DNA of 64,000 nt from SHZL01 sp963708905 (lineage in GTDB: Bacteria > Pseudomonadota > Gammaproteobacteria > Xanthomonadales > SZUA-36): positions 62,001-126,000 of the forward strand of contig CAVPUV010000052.1 of NCBI GenBank assembly GCA_963708905.1, given 5' to 3'. Position numbers and translations under genes: made by a program. This document shows, piece by piece, positions 26,177 through 34,945 of the stretch. Within the stretch, counting starts at the first letter, position 1. Every line of letters starts with the position of its first letter. The notes beneath the pieces were generated by a model. It ran no database searches. It was not told the origin of the DNA and saw only the letters and a program-made list of their open reading frames with translations.

Positions 26177-27547
26177 CTACTTCAGGCTCGAGTAGAAAAT
26201 GAGCACGAATGCCAGCGGCGCGACATAGCGCAGGATAAATCGCCAGAATTTGTATCTGGCGCCGTCCGGCAGACCGAGTTCCTGCAGGGTTGAGTTTCTC
26301 GACATCATCCAGCCGGCGAACACCGCAATCAAAAAGGCGTTGAGCGGTAGCATGATATTCGCCACCAGGAAATCCATGCAGTCGAACAGGGTTTTTTGCG
26401 CGAAGAATTTGAACATTCCCAGGGGCCTGAACTCGCCCCAGAGGTTGAAGGACAGCGCAACGGCCAGGCCGACCAGCCAGGCCAGGAATCCCGCCGACAG
26501 TGCCATCAGCGGCCGCTTGAACCCGCGATGTTCCACCAGCCATGAGACCACCGGTTCCAGCATGCCGATGGAGGAGGTGAGCGCCGCAAACACAAGCAGC
26601 ACAAAGAACAAACTACCCACCATCGCGCCGCCCGGCATCTGTCCGAAGGCCACCGGCAGCGTAACAAAAATAAGACCGGGCCCTTCACCGGGATTCAGTC
26701 CGTAACCCAGAACCAGGGGAAATATGGCCAGGCCGGCGAGTATCGCCACCAGCGTATCGACGATGCCGATAACCGTGGCCGCGAAAGGTAATGAGATGTT
26801 CTTGGGCACATAGGCGCCGTAAGTCATCATGGCCCCGACACCCACCGCCAGTGAAAACAGGGCTTGCCCCAGGGCCATCAGTACCGTCGGTATGGTGAGC
26901 TTGGAGAAATCCGGGGTAAACAGGAAGTGCAGTCCCGCCTTGAAATCGGCCGTAATCATGGCATAGCCGAGCATGAACAACAAAATAATGAACAAGGCCG
27001 GCATCATGATTTTGACCGAGCGCTCCAAGCCCTTGCGGACACCTCTGGCGACAACGAAGACAGTCAGACCAATATAGATCGAATGCCAGAAGAACAGGCG
27101 CCAGGGTGAGGCCAGGAGTGCATTGAAAAAAGCGCCGGATTGGTCGCCATCGAATCCGCGAAAGCTGCCCATGGCAGCCTGGAAAACATAATCGACGGCC
27201 CAGCCGGCAACCACGCTGTAATAAGTCAGGGCGAGCAGGGGGACCAGGATGCTGAGCCAGCCGATCACCTGCCAGCCCTGATGGCGGCCTTCCTGGCGCG
27301 CCAGATTGGACATGCCAACCACCGGGCTTTGGTGACCGCGCCGGCCCATGGCCAGCTCCGCGGCAATGATGGGAATGCCCAGCAACAGGACAAACCCGAC
27401 ATAGACCAGCACAAATGCACCACCGCCATTCTGGCCGGCTACATAAGGAAACCGCCAGATGTTGCCCAGTCCTACCGCCGCGCCTGTCGCTGCCAGCAGA
27501 AATGCTGATCGGGATGACCAGGATTCATGGACGGAAGCTGATGCCAT
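26177..27547 (-). CDS. NSS-family sodium-dependent amino acid symporter
   Basis: The 456-residue protein has about 11-12 helices. The sodium/substrate-site signature GLGNIWRFPYVAGQNGGGAF is intact near residue 30, and helix 6 has LMALGQALFSLAVGVGAMMT. Bacterial members take up amino acids such as tryptophan, tyrosine, leucine or alanine with Na+. It lies 32 bp after the minus-strand PLP gene and is probably co-transcribed with it, so its substrate may be the amino acid used by that enzyme. It converges on the LLM gene. Confidence 0.93.
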   Translation of the reverse strand: MASASVHESWSSRSAFLLAATGAAVGLGNIWRFPYVAGQNGGGAFVLVYVGFVLLLGIPIIAAELAMGRRGHQSPVVGMSNLARQEGRHQGWQVIGWLSILVPLLALTYYSVVAGWAVDYVFQAAMGSFRGFDGDQSGAFFNALLASPWRLFFWHSIYIGLTVFVVARGVRKGLERSVKIMMPALFIILLFMLGYAMITADFKAGLHFLFTPDFSKLTIPTVLMALGQALFSLAVGVGAMMTYGAYVPKNISLPFAATVIGIVDTLVAILAGLAIFPLVLGYGLNPGEGPGLIFVTLPVAFGQMPGGAMVGSLFFVLLVFAALTSSIGMLEPVVSWLVEHRGFKRPLMALSAGFLAWLVGLAVALSFNLWGEFRPLGMFKFFAQKTLFDCMDFLVANIMLPLNAFLIAVFAGWMMSRNSTLQELGLPDGARYKFWRFILRYVAPLAFVLIFYSSLK

Positions 27548-27579
27548 TGTGTTCTCCGGATAGAATAAAAGCGGGGACT

Positions 27580-28737
27580 TCAGAGCAGCAGTTCGCGCCG
27601 CTGCTCCAGGGCATGAAACAGATGATCGATGTCCGCCTGATTATTATAAAAGTGCGGGGCGATGCGCAGATTGCCATTGCGGCCGGAAACCACGATGTTT
27701 TCTTCGGCCAGACTGGCTACCAGTCGATTATGGTCGCTGCAGCGGATGGTGATCATCGCCGCATGTTGCGCCGGATTGAGCGGTGATGCCAGACGGTAAC
27801 CTGCTGCCGTGGCCGCGTTCTTGATCGCTGCGGTGAGTTCGCCGATGCGGTGCTCGATCGCCTCCAGCCCGACTTCATGCACAATCGCCAGTCCGGCTTC
27901 GGCCATATAGGTGTTGGGAACAGCCGGCGTACCCGCCTCGAACCGTCTCGCAGTAGTTGCCGGCGCGTAGCGGGTGATATCCATCGCCATGATATCTTCC
28001 TGCGCAAACCAGCCCGTGACCGTGGGCGTCAACGACTCGATCAGTTGCTGGCGCGCATACAGGAAGCCGATGCCGGCGGTTCCCAGCAGGTATTTCAGCA
28101 TACCGCCGACGACGAAATCGACTCCCGACGTTTTGACGTCGAACTGCAGGGTCCCCAGTGCCTGGTAGCCATCCACCAGCGTCAGGGCGCCCTTGCTGCG
28201 GGCGATTTCGGCGATGGCCGCCACATCCTGTTTCGCACCGTGGCGAAAAGCCACCTGTGCGGTGGCAACGATCAGCGTCTCTTCATCGATGGCCTGGGCA
28301 AATTTCTCCAGCGGTATTTTGCCGTTCTCTTCGGTGAGGCGGACGACGCGCGCGCCACGCAGTTCCTGCGCATACCAGATCTGTGCATTGGTGGGGAATT
28401 CAAAATCGGTGATGACCACCTTGTTACGCGGCCCAGCAAAGTTCAAAGCGCTGGCAACGGCGTTGATGCCCGCCGATACCGAAGCAGTTACCGCTATTTC
28501 ATCGGACGCGGCGCCGAGCAGTCTGGCCACGGAGTCTCTGACCGCCTGGTTGCGTTCCAGCCAGTAGTCCCAATCCGCGCCCCGGTCGTTGCGGGCGGCG
28601 AGATAACGTTGCAGCGAGGCTTCCACCTCGCTGGCCAGGGCTGCATAGGAACAGCTGTTCAGGTAGGTCTGCTTCTGTAATACCGGGAATCGGGCTCGTA
28701 TTTGTTCCCAGCTCTGTCCGTTTTTTGATTTGGTCAC
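27580..28737 (-). CDS. Class V aminotransferase-fold PLP enzyme (second)
   Basis: I chose GTG 28735-28737 because AGGAA lies about 9 bp upstream; this gives 385 residues starting MTKSKNGQSWEQIRARFPVL. An upstream ATG would extend into the divergent promoter region. Motifs: LVDGYQALGTLQFDV (PLP aspartate) and VVGGMLKYLLGTAGIGFLYA (Schiff-base lysine). It is distantly similar to the 23863-25104 enzyme. It is divergent from marR and followed by an amino acid symporter, which suggests substrate-induced uptake and degradation. Confidence 0.85.
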   Translation of the reverse strand: MTKSKNGQSWEQIRARFPVLQKQTYLNSCSYAALASEVEASLQRYLAARNDRGADWDYWLERNQAVRDSVARLLGAASDEIAVTASVSAGINAVASALNFAGPRNKVVITDFEFPTNAQIWYAQELRGARVVRLTEENGKIPLEKFAQAIDEETLIVATAQVAFRHGAKQDVAAIAEIARSKGALTLVDGYQALGTLQFDVKTSGVDFVVGGMLKYLLGTAGIGFLYARQQLIESLTPTVTGWFAQEDIMAMDITRYAPATTARRFEAGTPAVPNTYMAEAGLAIVHEVGLEAIEHRIGELTAAIKNAATAAGYRLASPLNPAQHAAMITIRCSDHNRLVASLAEENIVVSGRNGNLRIAPHFYNNQADIDHLFHALEQRRELLL

Positions 28738-28850
28738 TTGATTATTCCTGAAGACACTGAGAAGCTGTGCCAGTAAGTCTGAACCAATCTGCCGCAGGCG
28801 GGAAGACCTCTGGCGCCAGCCACGAGCGCCGGGCAACAGACGCGTGTAAA

Positions 28851-28870
28851 CTACATGATAACGGATATAA
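28851..28870 (+). promoter_or_regulatory. marR promoter -10 and weak operator-like site 3
   Basis: TATAAT at 28866-28871 sits about 24 bp before the marR ATG. Overlapping it is CTACATG-N6-GATATAA, which keeps the half-site layout of sites 1 and 2 but matches less well. It would suit autoregulation and control of the divergent PLP-symporter operon. Confidence 0.4.
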
Positions 28871-28894
28871 TTTCAAACAGGGGAAATCTCTGAT

Positions 28895-29347
28895 ATGGCA
28901 ACGCAAGAAACCGGAAAGCCCTGGCTGGGGAAGTTTGTCCCTTATCTCATTTACCGCATTACCAATCACCTCAACTGCAAATTGCGCAAAAACCTGAAGC
29001 GTTCCCGCGTCAATATCGCCCGCTGGCGGGTGCTGTCCGTATTACAGGACCATGGCCGGCTGAATATGGGCCAGATCGTGGAACATACCCTCATCGAGCA
29101 ACCGACGGTCAGCCGCATCGTGGACCAGCTGGAACGCGAAGGGCTGGCCATGCGGGAATCCTCTGGTGCGGATTCGCGGTTTGTAGAGGTAATACTGACC
29201 CCGGCAGGCGAAAATGCCTTCAAGGAAATTTACCCGATAGCCACCCAGCACCAGGAACAGGCGCTCAAGGGGTTCAATCAGCAGGAAATTAAAACCCTGA
29301 TTGGTTTTCTTGAGCGCATCCAGAATAATATTTCAAGCCACGGGTAA
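28895..29347 (+). CDS. MarR-family transcriptional regulator
   Basis: The 150-residue winged-helix protein shows the MarR core: ARWRVLSVLQDHGRLNMGQI, then the recognition helix region EQPTVSRIVDQLEREGLAMR and the wing ADSRFVEVILTPAGE. MarR dimers bind roughly 16-20 bp palindromes and release on binding aromatic or other small ligands. The gene is divergent from the PLP-symporter operon and upstream of a TonB receptor, with related 20-bp sites in three nearby promoter regions. AGGGGA precedes the ATG. Confidence 0.92.
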   Translation: MATQETGKPWLGKFVPYLIYRITNHLNCKLRKNLKRSRVNIARWRVLSVLQDHGRLNMGQIVEHTLIEQPTVSRIVDQLEREGLAMRESSGADSRFVEVILTPAGENAFKEIYPIATQHQEQALKGFNQQEIKTLIGFLERIQNNISSHG

Positions 29348-29427
29348 TTCAGAAGCAGCTCGAAAGGGTGACAGGCACCGGGCGTGGCGCTGATTTACTT
29401 GCGTCACCGGGCCAAGTGAATTTCGTC

Positions 29428-29456
29428 TTGAATGTATATATGATATGGCATATGCT
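29428..29456 (+). promoter_or_regulatory. Promoter of the TonB receptor with operator site 2 inside
   Basis: TTGAAT (29428-29433) and TATGCT (29451-29456) are separated by 17 bp. ATATATG-ATATGG-CATATGC fills 29436-29455, between and over the boxes. It matches site 1 at 23783 in most positions. The region is clearly more AT-rich than its surroundings. Confidence 0.55.
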
Positions 29457-29525
29457 TACGTAAATTTAACAGCTTGATGTAGTCCCCCGAGTAAACCTGT
29501 ACGATCCGATCTGGAGAGAAATATA

Positions 29526-32036
29526 ATGAGGCACAAGCAAATTGCAGTATTGATACATGCTTTGGCGGCTCCGTTGTTGCTGTCCACCAGCGGCCTGGTG
29601 TTCGCGCAAGCGACCGGGAGCGGTGAGGCGTCAACTGAAAATAAAGGGGCGATGGAAGAAATCATCGTCACCTCGCGCAAGATGGGTGCGGAAAGCCTGC
29701 AGGATATTCCCGCGGCGATCAGCGCTCTGGACAGAAAAGCCCTCGAGGAAATGATGGTGGTCGATTTCGAGGATTTCGCCCGCCAGGTTCCCGGACTGAG
29801 CTTTCTCGATACCAGCCCCGGCGAACGGCGTTACGTGATCCGCGGCATCCAGTCCGCCGGTCAGCAACAGGTCGCCGTTTATTACGATGAAGTTCCCCTG
29901 CCGGGCGTGCAAAGTTCCACTTCGGACAGCGGCGGCCAGACCACGGACCTGAAGCTGTACGATATGGAGCGGGTCGAAGTACTGCGCGGCCCGCAGGGTA
30001 CAGTCTTCGGCGCCAACTCGCAGGGCGGCACGGTGCGCTTCATCACCACGCAACCGAAACTGGGTACCTGGGAGGCCTATGTCAGCGGCGAGACGTCGCG
30101 CACCGATCCCTCCAGCGATAACAACTGGAACTACCAGGCCGTGGCCAATTTGCCCGTCGGCGACACGTTCGCTGCGCGTGTGCTGGTTTATGATGGCGAG
30201 GACAAAGGCTACATCGACAATACGCGCTGCCGCGCCACCAATCCGGCAGAAGATCCGCAGGACCCAGGCACGCAGCTGTCCTGCCTGGACCAGCAGGACT
30301 ACAACTGGAGCAACACCACGGGATTGCGTGCGAACCTGCTGTGGGAGGCCAGCGACACGGTGCGCATCAAGGGCCAATTCTGGTATCAGGATCGCGAGAC
30401 CGGCGGCGATTCGCGCTATCACCCCTTCGATGCCTACAACCCGGACCCGACCGATCCGGTCTACGCCGGTCACGCGGATTCAGTCGCGGCCTTTACCTTT
30501 TTCCAGGAGGGTGAATTCAAGAGCGGCGACTTCGCGCTGACGCCCAAGCCCGATGAGCAGAAAATATACAGCCTGACCGGCGAGTTCGAGTTGCCATTCG
30601 CCAATCTGACGGCCACGGCCTCACGCTATGAGCGCGACTTCGACTTCAAATTCGACTCCACCTGGATCGATACCTTCCTGCTGCAGGATGACCTCGGCAA
30701 GCCTACTTGTGAGACCGGAGTTCCCGCGGGAGGTGACTGTTTGCGCTCGGATCTGCTGTTTGCTCTGACCGACCAGCAGCAGAGCCTGGAGCAGAATGCG
30801 TTCGAATTCCGTTTCAACTCCAAGGAGTCTGACTCAGCGATCAAGTGGGTCGCCGGCGGCTTTTACCGCAAACGGGATAGCAGCTTCCACAGTTTCGTGC
30901 CGGTGATCAACACCGACGGCGTGGTATTCGATCCCGTCGCCCCGGTCACCCTTCCGCCCACCGGCGAGATCGGTTCGGGCATTCCGGGCTGTATTCCCTG
31001 TGTATTCGCCCGCGAGGATAACAAGGAAATCGAGGAATACGCATTTTTCGGCGAGGTCAACTGGTCCATCACCGATGTGCTGGATTTGAATTTCGGCGCG
31101 CGCTATTTCCACGTCGATCAAACCGAGGCGGGGCGCACCAACTTCCAGTTCGCCGCTTTCGCCCCGAACCCGCCCGACCCGACCACCCCGGATGGGGCCA
31201 CTCCGTTCAGTATCAATAATCTGAGCGATGAAGAGGTGCCGTGGAAGGTCGCGCTTGCCTGGCGCGCTTCGGAGGATGTTACCCTGTACGGTCTGCGTGC
31301 AATCGGTTACCGGCTGGGCGGCACCAACAATCGTGGCATCGGAGCGATCTTCATTCCCGAGCAGTTCTCGGGTGATGAACTGACCAACTATGAGGCCGGT
31401 GTCAAGTCACTATGGGCCGACCGGCGCGTGACCTTCAATCTGTCGGCATTTTACATGGAGTGGAAGAACATGCAGGTTGCGGGCCAGGATCTGACCGGCG
31501 CCTTCGGCTTTATCGGCAATGCCGGTAAAGCGGAAGTGCGCGGTCTGGAAGGCGAATTCGCTGCCGCGGTCACGGACAGTTTTGATGTCACCGCGTCATT
31601 TACTTACCTGGACAAGCATGAATTGACCGAGGACCAGATTTCAGATGTCATCATCGCGCCCGGCAGAAAGGGCGATCTGATCCCGCGCGTACCGGAATGG
31701 CTGGCGGCGTTTACCGCACAATACAGTTACGAGCTGCCGATTGCCGGTTGGGGCGGGGCGTTCCGGCTGGAGGGCAGCTATACGGACGACTCGTTTACCC
31801 AATTCGATCCTAATGCCGCCAACTACCGTCACCAGGACTCCTATTCGATCTTTAACGCCCGGGCCAGTTTCCACAATGACCCCATGGATCTGGACTTCAC
31901 GCTGTTTGTCGAGAACATTTTTGACAAGCGCGGTGACGTGTTCATCGGTGGTGGCTCCGGCGGAGAGCCGACCAGCAAAGTAACCAATCGCCCGTTGACT
32001 GTCGGCGTGCAGGTCACCAAGGGCTTCGGCCGCTAG
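29526..32036 (+). CDS. TonB-dependent outer-membrane receptor
   Basis: The 836-residue protein starts with a signal peptide ending near LVFAQA. A TonB-box/plug start (EEIIVTSRKMGAESLQDIPA) and a plug domain with VEVLRGPQGTVFGANSQGGT follow. The rest is a 22-strand barrel ending in VTKGFGR, with a near-terminal hydrophobic strand. Such receptors import iron complexes, vitamins, peptides or sugars. Nothing here points to a siderophore. Two exported amidohydrolases lie downstream, so a peptide or amide-containing nutrient is possible. Confidence 0.93.
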   Translation: MRHKQIAVLIHALAAPLLLSTSGLVFAQATGSGEASTENKGAMEEIIVTSRKMGAESLQDIPAAISALDRKALEEMMVVDFEDFARQVPGLSFLDTSPGERRYVIRGIQSAGQQQVAVYYDEVPLPGVQSSTSDSGGQTTDLKLYDMERVEVLRGPQGTVFGANSQGGTVRFITTQPKLGTWEAYVSGETSRTDPSSDNNWNYQAVANLPVGDTFAARVLVYDGEDKGYIDNTRCRATNPAEDPQDPGTQLSCLDQQDYNWSNTTGLRANLLWEASDTVRIKGQFWYQDRETGGDSRYHPFDAYNPDPTDPVYAGHADSVAAFTFFQEGEFKSGDFALTPKPDEQKIYSLTGEFELPFANLTATASRYERDFDFKFDSTWIDTFLLQDDLGKPTCETGVPAGGDCLRSDLLFALTDQQQSLEQNAFEFRFNSKESDSAIKWVAGGFYRKRDSSFHSFVPVINTDGVVFDPVAPVTLPPTGEIGSGIPGCIPCVFAREDNKEIEEYAFFGEVNWSITDVLDLNFGARYFHVDQTEAGRTNFQFAAFAPNPPDPTTPDGATPFSINNLSDEEVPWKVALAWRASEDVTLYGLRAIGYRLGGTNNRGIGAIFIPEQFSGDELTNYEAGVKSLWADRRVTFNLSAFYMEWKNMQVAGQDLTGAFGFIGNAGKAEVRGLEGEFAAAVTDSFDVTASFTYLDKHELTEDQISDVIIAPGRKGDLIPRVPEWLAAFTAQYSYELPIAGWGGAFRLEGSYTDDSFTQFDPNAANYRHQDSYSIFNARASFHNDPMDLDFTLFVENIFDKRGDVFIGGGSGGEPTSKVTNRPLTVGVQVTKGFGR

Positions 32037-32091
32037 GGATTTTGTCCTGCGGGTGGCGTGCCAGACACCCCTGGGAGTACGATCCACCACA

Positions 32092-32129
32092 GGACAGTCA
32101 CCCGCACCCGGTGACTGTCCTTCTTTTTT
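32092..32129 (+). terminator. Rho-independent terminator after the TonB receptor
   Basis: A perfect 11-bp stem ggacagtcacc/ggtgactgtcc (32092-32120) with a 7-base loop is followed by ttctttttt. It lies 55 bp after the receptor stop and just before the amidohydrolase gene, so that gene may need its own promoter or readthrough. Confidence 0.85.
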
Positions 32130-32143
32130 GAAGGGATATCAAC

Positions 32144-33514
32144 ATGCGTCAGAACCTGATTCAAAGTGTCATTGCTGTTACGCTGTTTCTCGCCTGTCTG
32201 GCGAGTCTGAACGCGACCGCCGCGGACTATTACAGGCCCGCGGAGTACTCCGTGCCCGCCGGCACCACCATCATCCACGCCGGCACCTTGCTGGCGGTTC
32301 CAGGTAAAGCACCGCTCGAGGCGCAAAGCATCATCGTGCGTAACGGCCAGGTTGTGGAAATTCGGCCGGGTTACATCCAGCCGGCGGACCTCCAGGCCGA
32401 AGGTGAGGTTCGAGTGATCGACTTGTCAGAGCAGTTTGTGATGCCGGGCTTCATCGACCTGCACGTACACCTTTCAGGCCAGGCTGGCAGCGACCGCAAA
32501 CTGGATGCAGTCACCACGACGGACGCGGATACCGCATTGACCGCCCAGATGTATGCGAAGCGGACATTGCTGGGAGGGTTTACCACGGTGCGTGATCTGG
32601 GTTCGCGGGGTGATGCCCTGTTCGCGCTGCGTGATGCGGTCAAGGCGGGTAAAGTCGCCGGGCCCAAGATTCTCGTTTGTGGAGACGCCATCACACCGAC
32701 GGGCGGACACGGAGATTTCCACGGCTTCCGTCAGGAAGTGCTGGATGCCTTGCCTTCGACCGGGGTTTGTGACGGCGCCGACAGCTGCCGCGCGGCCGTA
32801 CGCCGCCAGGTCAAGCGCGGCGCCGATGTCATCAAGGTCACAGTGACCGGTGGCGTGTTGAGTGAAACGGCGACCGGTACCGGGCAGCAATTCACCGATG
32901 AAGAGCTACGCGCCATTGCCGATACCGCCCATGCGCTGGGCCGTAAAGTTACTGCACATGCGCATGAAAAAGCCGGCATAGAAGCCGCACTGCATGCCGG
33001 ATTCGACTCGATCGAACACGCCATGTGGGCGGACAAAGGCACGATGAAACTGTTCAATGAGACCGGTGCCTGGATGATTCCCACGGTCTATCCCATCACC
33101 GCCGTTGGCGATACTCCGGAAAAAATGCGGCAAGGTCCATTCAAGGACATGCCGCCGCCGGTCATGGAGAAACTGTTGCGCCTCGGCAAACAGCCCAAGG
33201 ACATGACCCGGCTGGCCCACAGCATGGGGGTCAAGATTGCGCTGGGCACCGATTCCGGCGTATCGCCGCACGGCGAGAATGCGAATGAATTCATCGAATA
33301 CGTCAATGCCGGCATGTCGGCGATGGAAGCGCTGCAGGCGGGCACGGTCAACGCGGCGGAGGCGGGTGGCATCACCGGCAAGGCCGGTTCCATAGAGCCC
33401 GGCAAGGCAGCGGATATCGTGGCGATGGCGCAAAGCCCGCTCGAGGACATCAGCGCGGTACTGCGCCTGCAGTTCATCATGCGGGATGGTGTCGTATTCA
33501 AGCAGCAGGATTGA
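32144..33514 (+). CDS. Exported metal-dependent amidohydrolase (Xaa-Pro dipeptidase-like)
   Basis: The 456-residue protein has a signal peptide (SVIAVTLFLACLASLNATAA) and the amidohydrolase metal site. His107 and His109 lie in GFIDLHVHLSG, the bridging Lys in ADVIKVTVTGG, the later His in TAHAHEKAG and SIEHAMW, and the Asp in ALGTDSGV. Relatives hydrolyse the C-terminal bond of X-Pro dipeptides or acyl-amino acids. It follows a TonB receptor and is 15 bp before a second amidohydrolase, so it may process imported peptides in the periplasm. Confidence 0.9.
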   Translation: MRQNLIQSVIAVTLFLACLASLNATAADYYRPAEYSVPAGTTIIHAGTLLAVPGKAPLEAQSIIVRNGQVVEIRPGYIQPADLQAEGEVRVIDLSEQFVMPGFIDLHVHLSGQAGSDRKLDAVTTTDADTALTAQMYAKRTLLGGFTTVRDLGSRGDALFALRDAVKAGKVAGPKILVCGDAITPTGGHGDFHGFRQEVLDALPSTGVCDGADSCRAAVRRQVKRGADVIKVTVTGGVLSETATGTGQQFTDEELRAIADTAHALGRKVTAHAHEKAGIEAALHAGFDSIEHAMWADKGTMKLFNETGAWMIPTVYPITAVGDTPEKMRQGPFKDMPPPVMEKLLRLGKQPKDMTRLAHSMGVKIALGTDSGVSPHGENANEFIEYVNAGMSAMEALQAGTVNAAEAGGITGKAGSIEPGKAADIVAMAQSPLEDISAVLRLQFIMRDGVVFKQQD

Positions 33515-33529
33515 GCGGGGTACTGAAGC

Positions 33530-34888
33530 ATGAATTCCAGGATACTTTTGCGCTTTGTACCAACGCTCGTTGTGGCCGCCGCGTTCAGTTGCGGCCCCGC
33601 GGCGTTTGCCGGCACGCTGTTGATTGAAAATGTGACCTTGATCGATGGCACCGGGCACCCACCCGTCGCCACTGCTTCGGTGCTGATTGAAGGTGACCGG
33701 ATCCGCCTGGTCTCGCGCCAGCCCATCGATGCGCCGGCGAAAACACAGCGCATCGATGGCACGGGCAAATACCTGATACCCGGCCTGATGGATATGCACA
33801 TCCATTTGCAAGGCAGTGCCGAGGTCACTCCGGAAGGCTTGCTGGTGACCGGCAATGACAAGGCCAAAGGCATCCGTGCCTTGCACAGTTATCTGTATAC
33901 CGGCGTCACCTCGGTCTATGATGCCGGCAACGTGCCGGACTATATCCTGGGGCTGAGAGACGAGGAGCGTAGCGGCACCCTGGTGAGTCCGCGCATATTT
34001 GCCACCGGCGGTATCGTGACCTATCCGGGCAGTCACGGCAGTAATGAATTCGCCACGCTGGTGGACAGCTGGCCGCAGGCCATTCCTGCCCTGAAAGCGC
34101 ACGTCGCGCGCGCACCGGATATTGTCAAACTCACGTTCGAGGAGCGCGGTTGGGGCGCACGGCCCATGATCCCCATCCTGCCCGTGGGCCTGATGCAGCA
34201 CATCATCGAGTACTACAATGATCGCGGTATCCGCACCACCGTTCACACATCCAGCGAATACCGCGCGCGCCAGGCCATTTACGCCGGCATCGATTCACTG
34301 GCACATCCGGTCATCCAGGGACCCATCACGGACAGCTTTGCCAAACTGATGGGCGCCAAAAAAACTCCGATGGTCACCACGCTGACCATTGGCGAGAATT
34401 ACAGCCGCCTGGCCGAACACCCCGAGTATCTGGACGGGCCGCTGTATCAGGCCACGCTGACGGCCGAAGAAATAGCCAACCTGAAGACGGAAAAACGCCA
34501 GGAATACCAGCAGCGGAAATGGACCTGGTGGATGAAAATCATGACCACCATTGCGCAGGAAAATGTGCGCAAGATACATGATGCCGGCGGCATTCTGGTG
34601 GCGGGTACCGATCAGACCACCGGGCCGGCCTTGCACCGTGAACTCGAACTGTTGGCTGATGCCGGAATTCCCCCGGCCGATATCATTCGCATCGCCACGC
34701 TGAACGGGGCGGTTTTCCTTGGCAAGGAAAAAGACCTGGGCTCCATCGAGGAAGGCAAAATTGCAGACCTGGTGTTGTTGGCGGCGGATCCTACGGCAGA
34801 TATCAGGAATGCCGGGCAGATCGTTGAGGTCATCAAGTCCGGCCAGATCATCGATCGTTCCGCACTGGATTTGCCGATCAACCACTGA
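33530..34888 (+). CDS. Exported metal-dependent amidohydrolase (second)
   Basis: The 452-residue protein has a signal segment (FVPTLVVAAAFSCGPAAFAG) and a complete metal site: MDMHIHLQG, DIVKLTFEERG (Lys), TTVHTSSEYRA, DSLAHPVIQG and VAGTDQTTG. It is related to, but clearly different from, the amidohydrolase before it. The pair probably has complementary substrates. Closest general types are imidazolonepropionase-like and prolidase-like hydrolases. The exact substrate is unknown. Confidence 0.88.
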   Translation: MNSRILLRFVPTLVVAAAFSCGPAAFAGTLLIENVTLIDGTGHPPVATASVLIEGDRIRLVSRQPIDAPAKTQRIDGTGKYLIPGLMDMHIHLQGSAEVTPEGLLVTGNDKAKGIRALHSYLYTGVTSVYDAGNVPDYILGLRDEERSGTLVSPRIFATGGIVTYPGSHGSNEFATLVDSWPQAIPALKAHVARAPDIVKLTFEERGWGARPMIPILPVGLMQHIIEYYNDRGIRTTVHTSSEYRARQAIYAGIDSLAHPVIQGPITDSFAKLMGAKKTPMVTTLTIGENYSRLAEHPEYLDGPLYQATLTAEEIANLKTEKRQEYQQRKWTWWMKIMTTIAQENVRKIHDAGGILVAGTDQTTGPALHRELELLADAGIPPADIIRIATLNGAVFLGKEKDLGSIEEGKIADLVLLAADPTADIRNAGQIVEVIKSGQIIDRSALDLPINH

Positions 34889-34945
34889 GCTGCGCGAAAA
34901 ATACCCGGCAAGTGGCAAGCGCCGATCAGCAAAATCAAGGTACAG

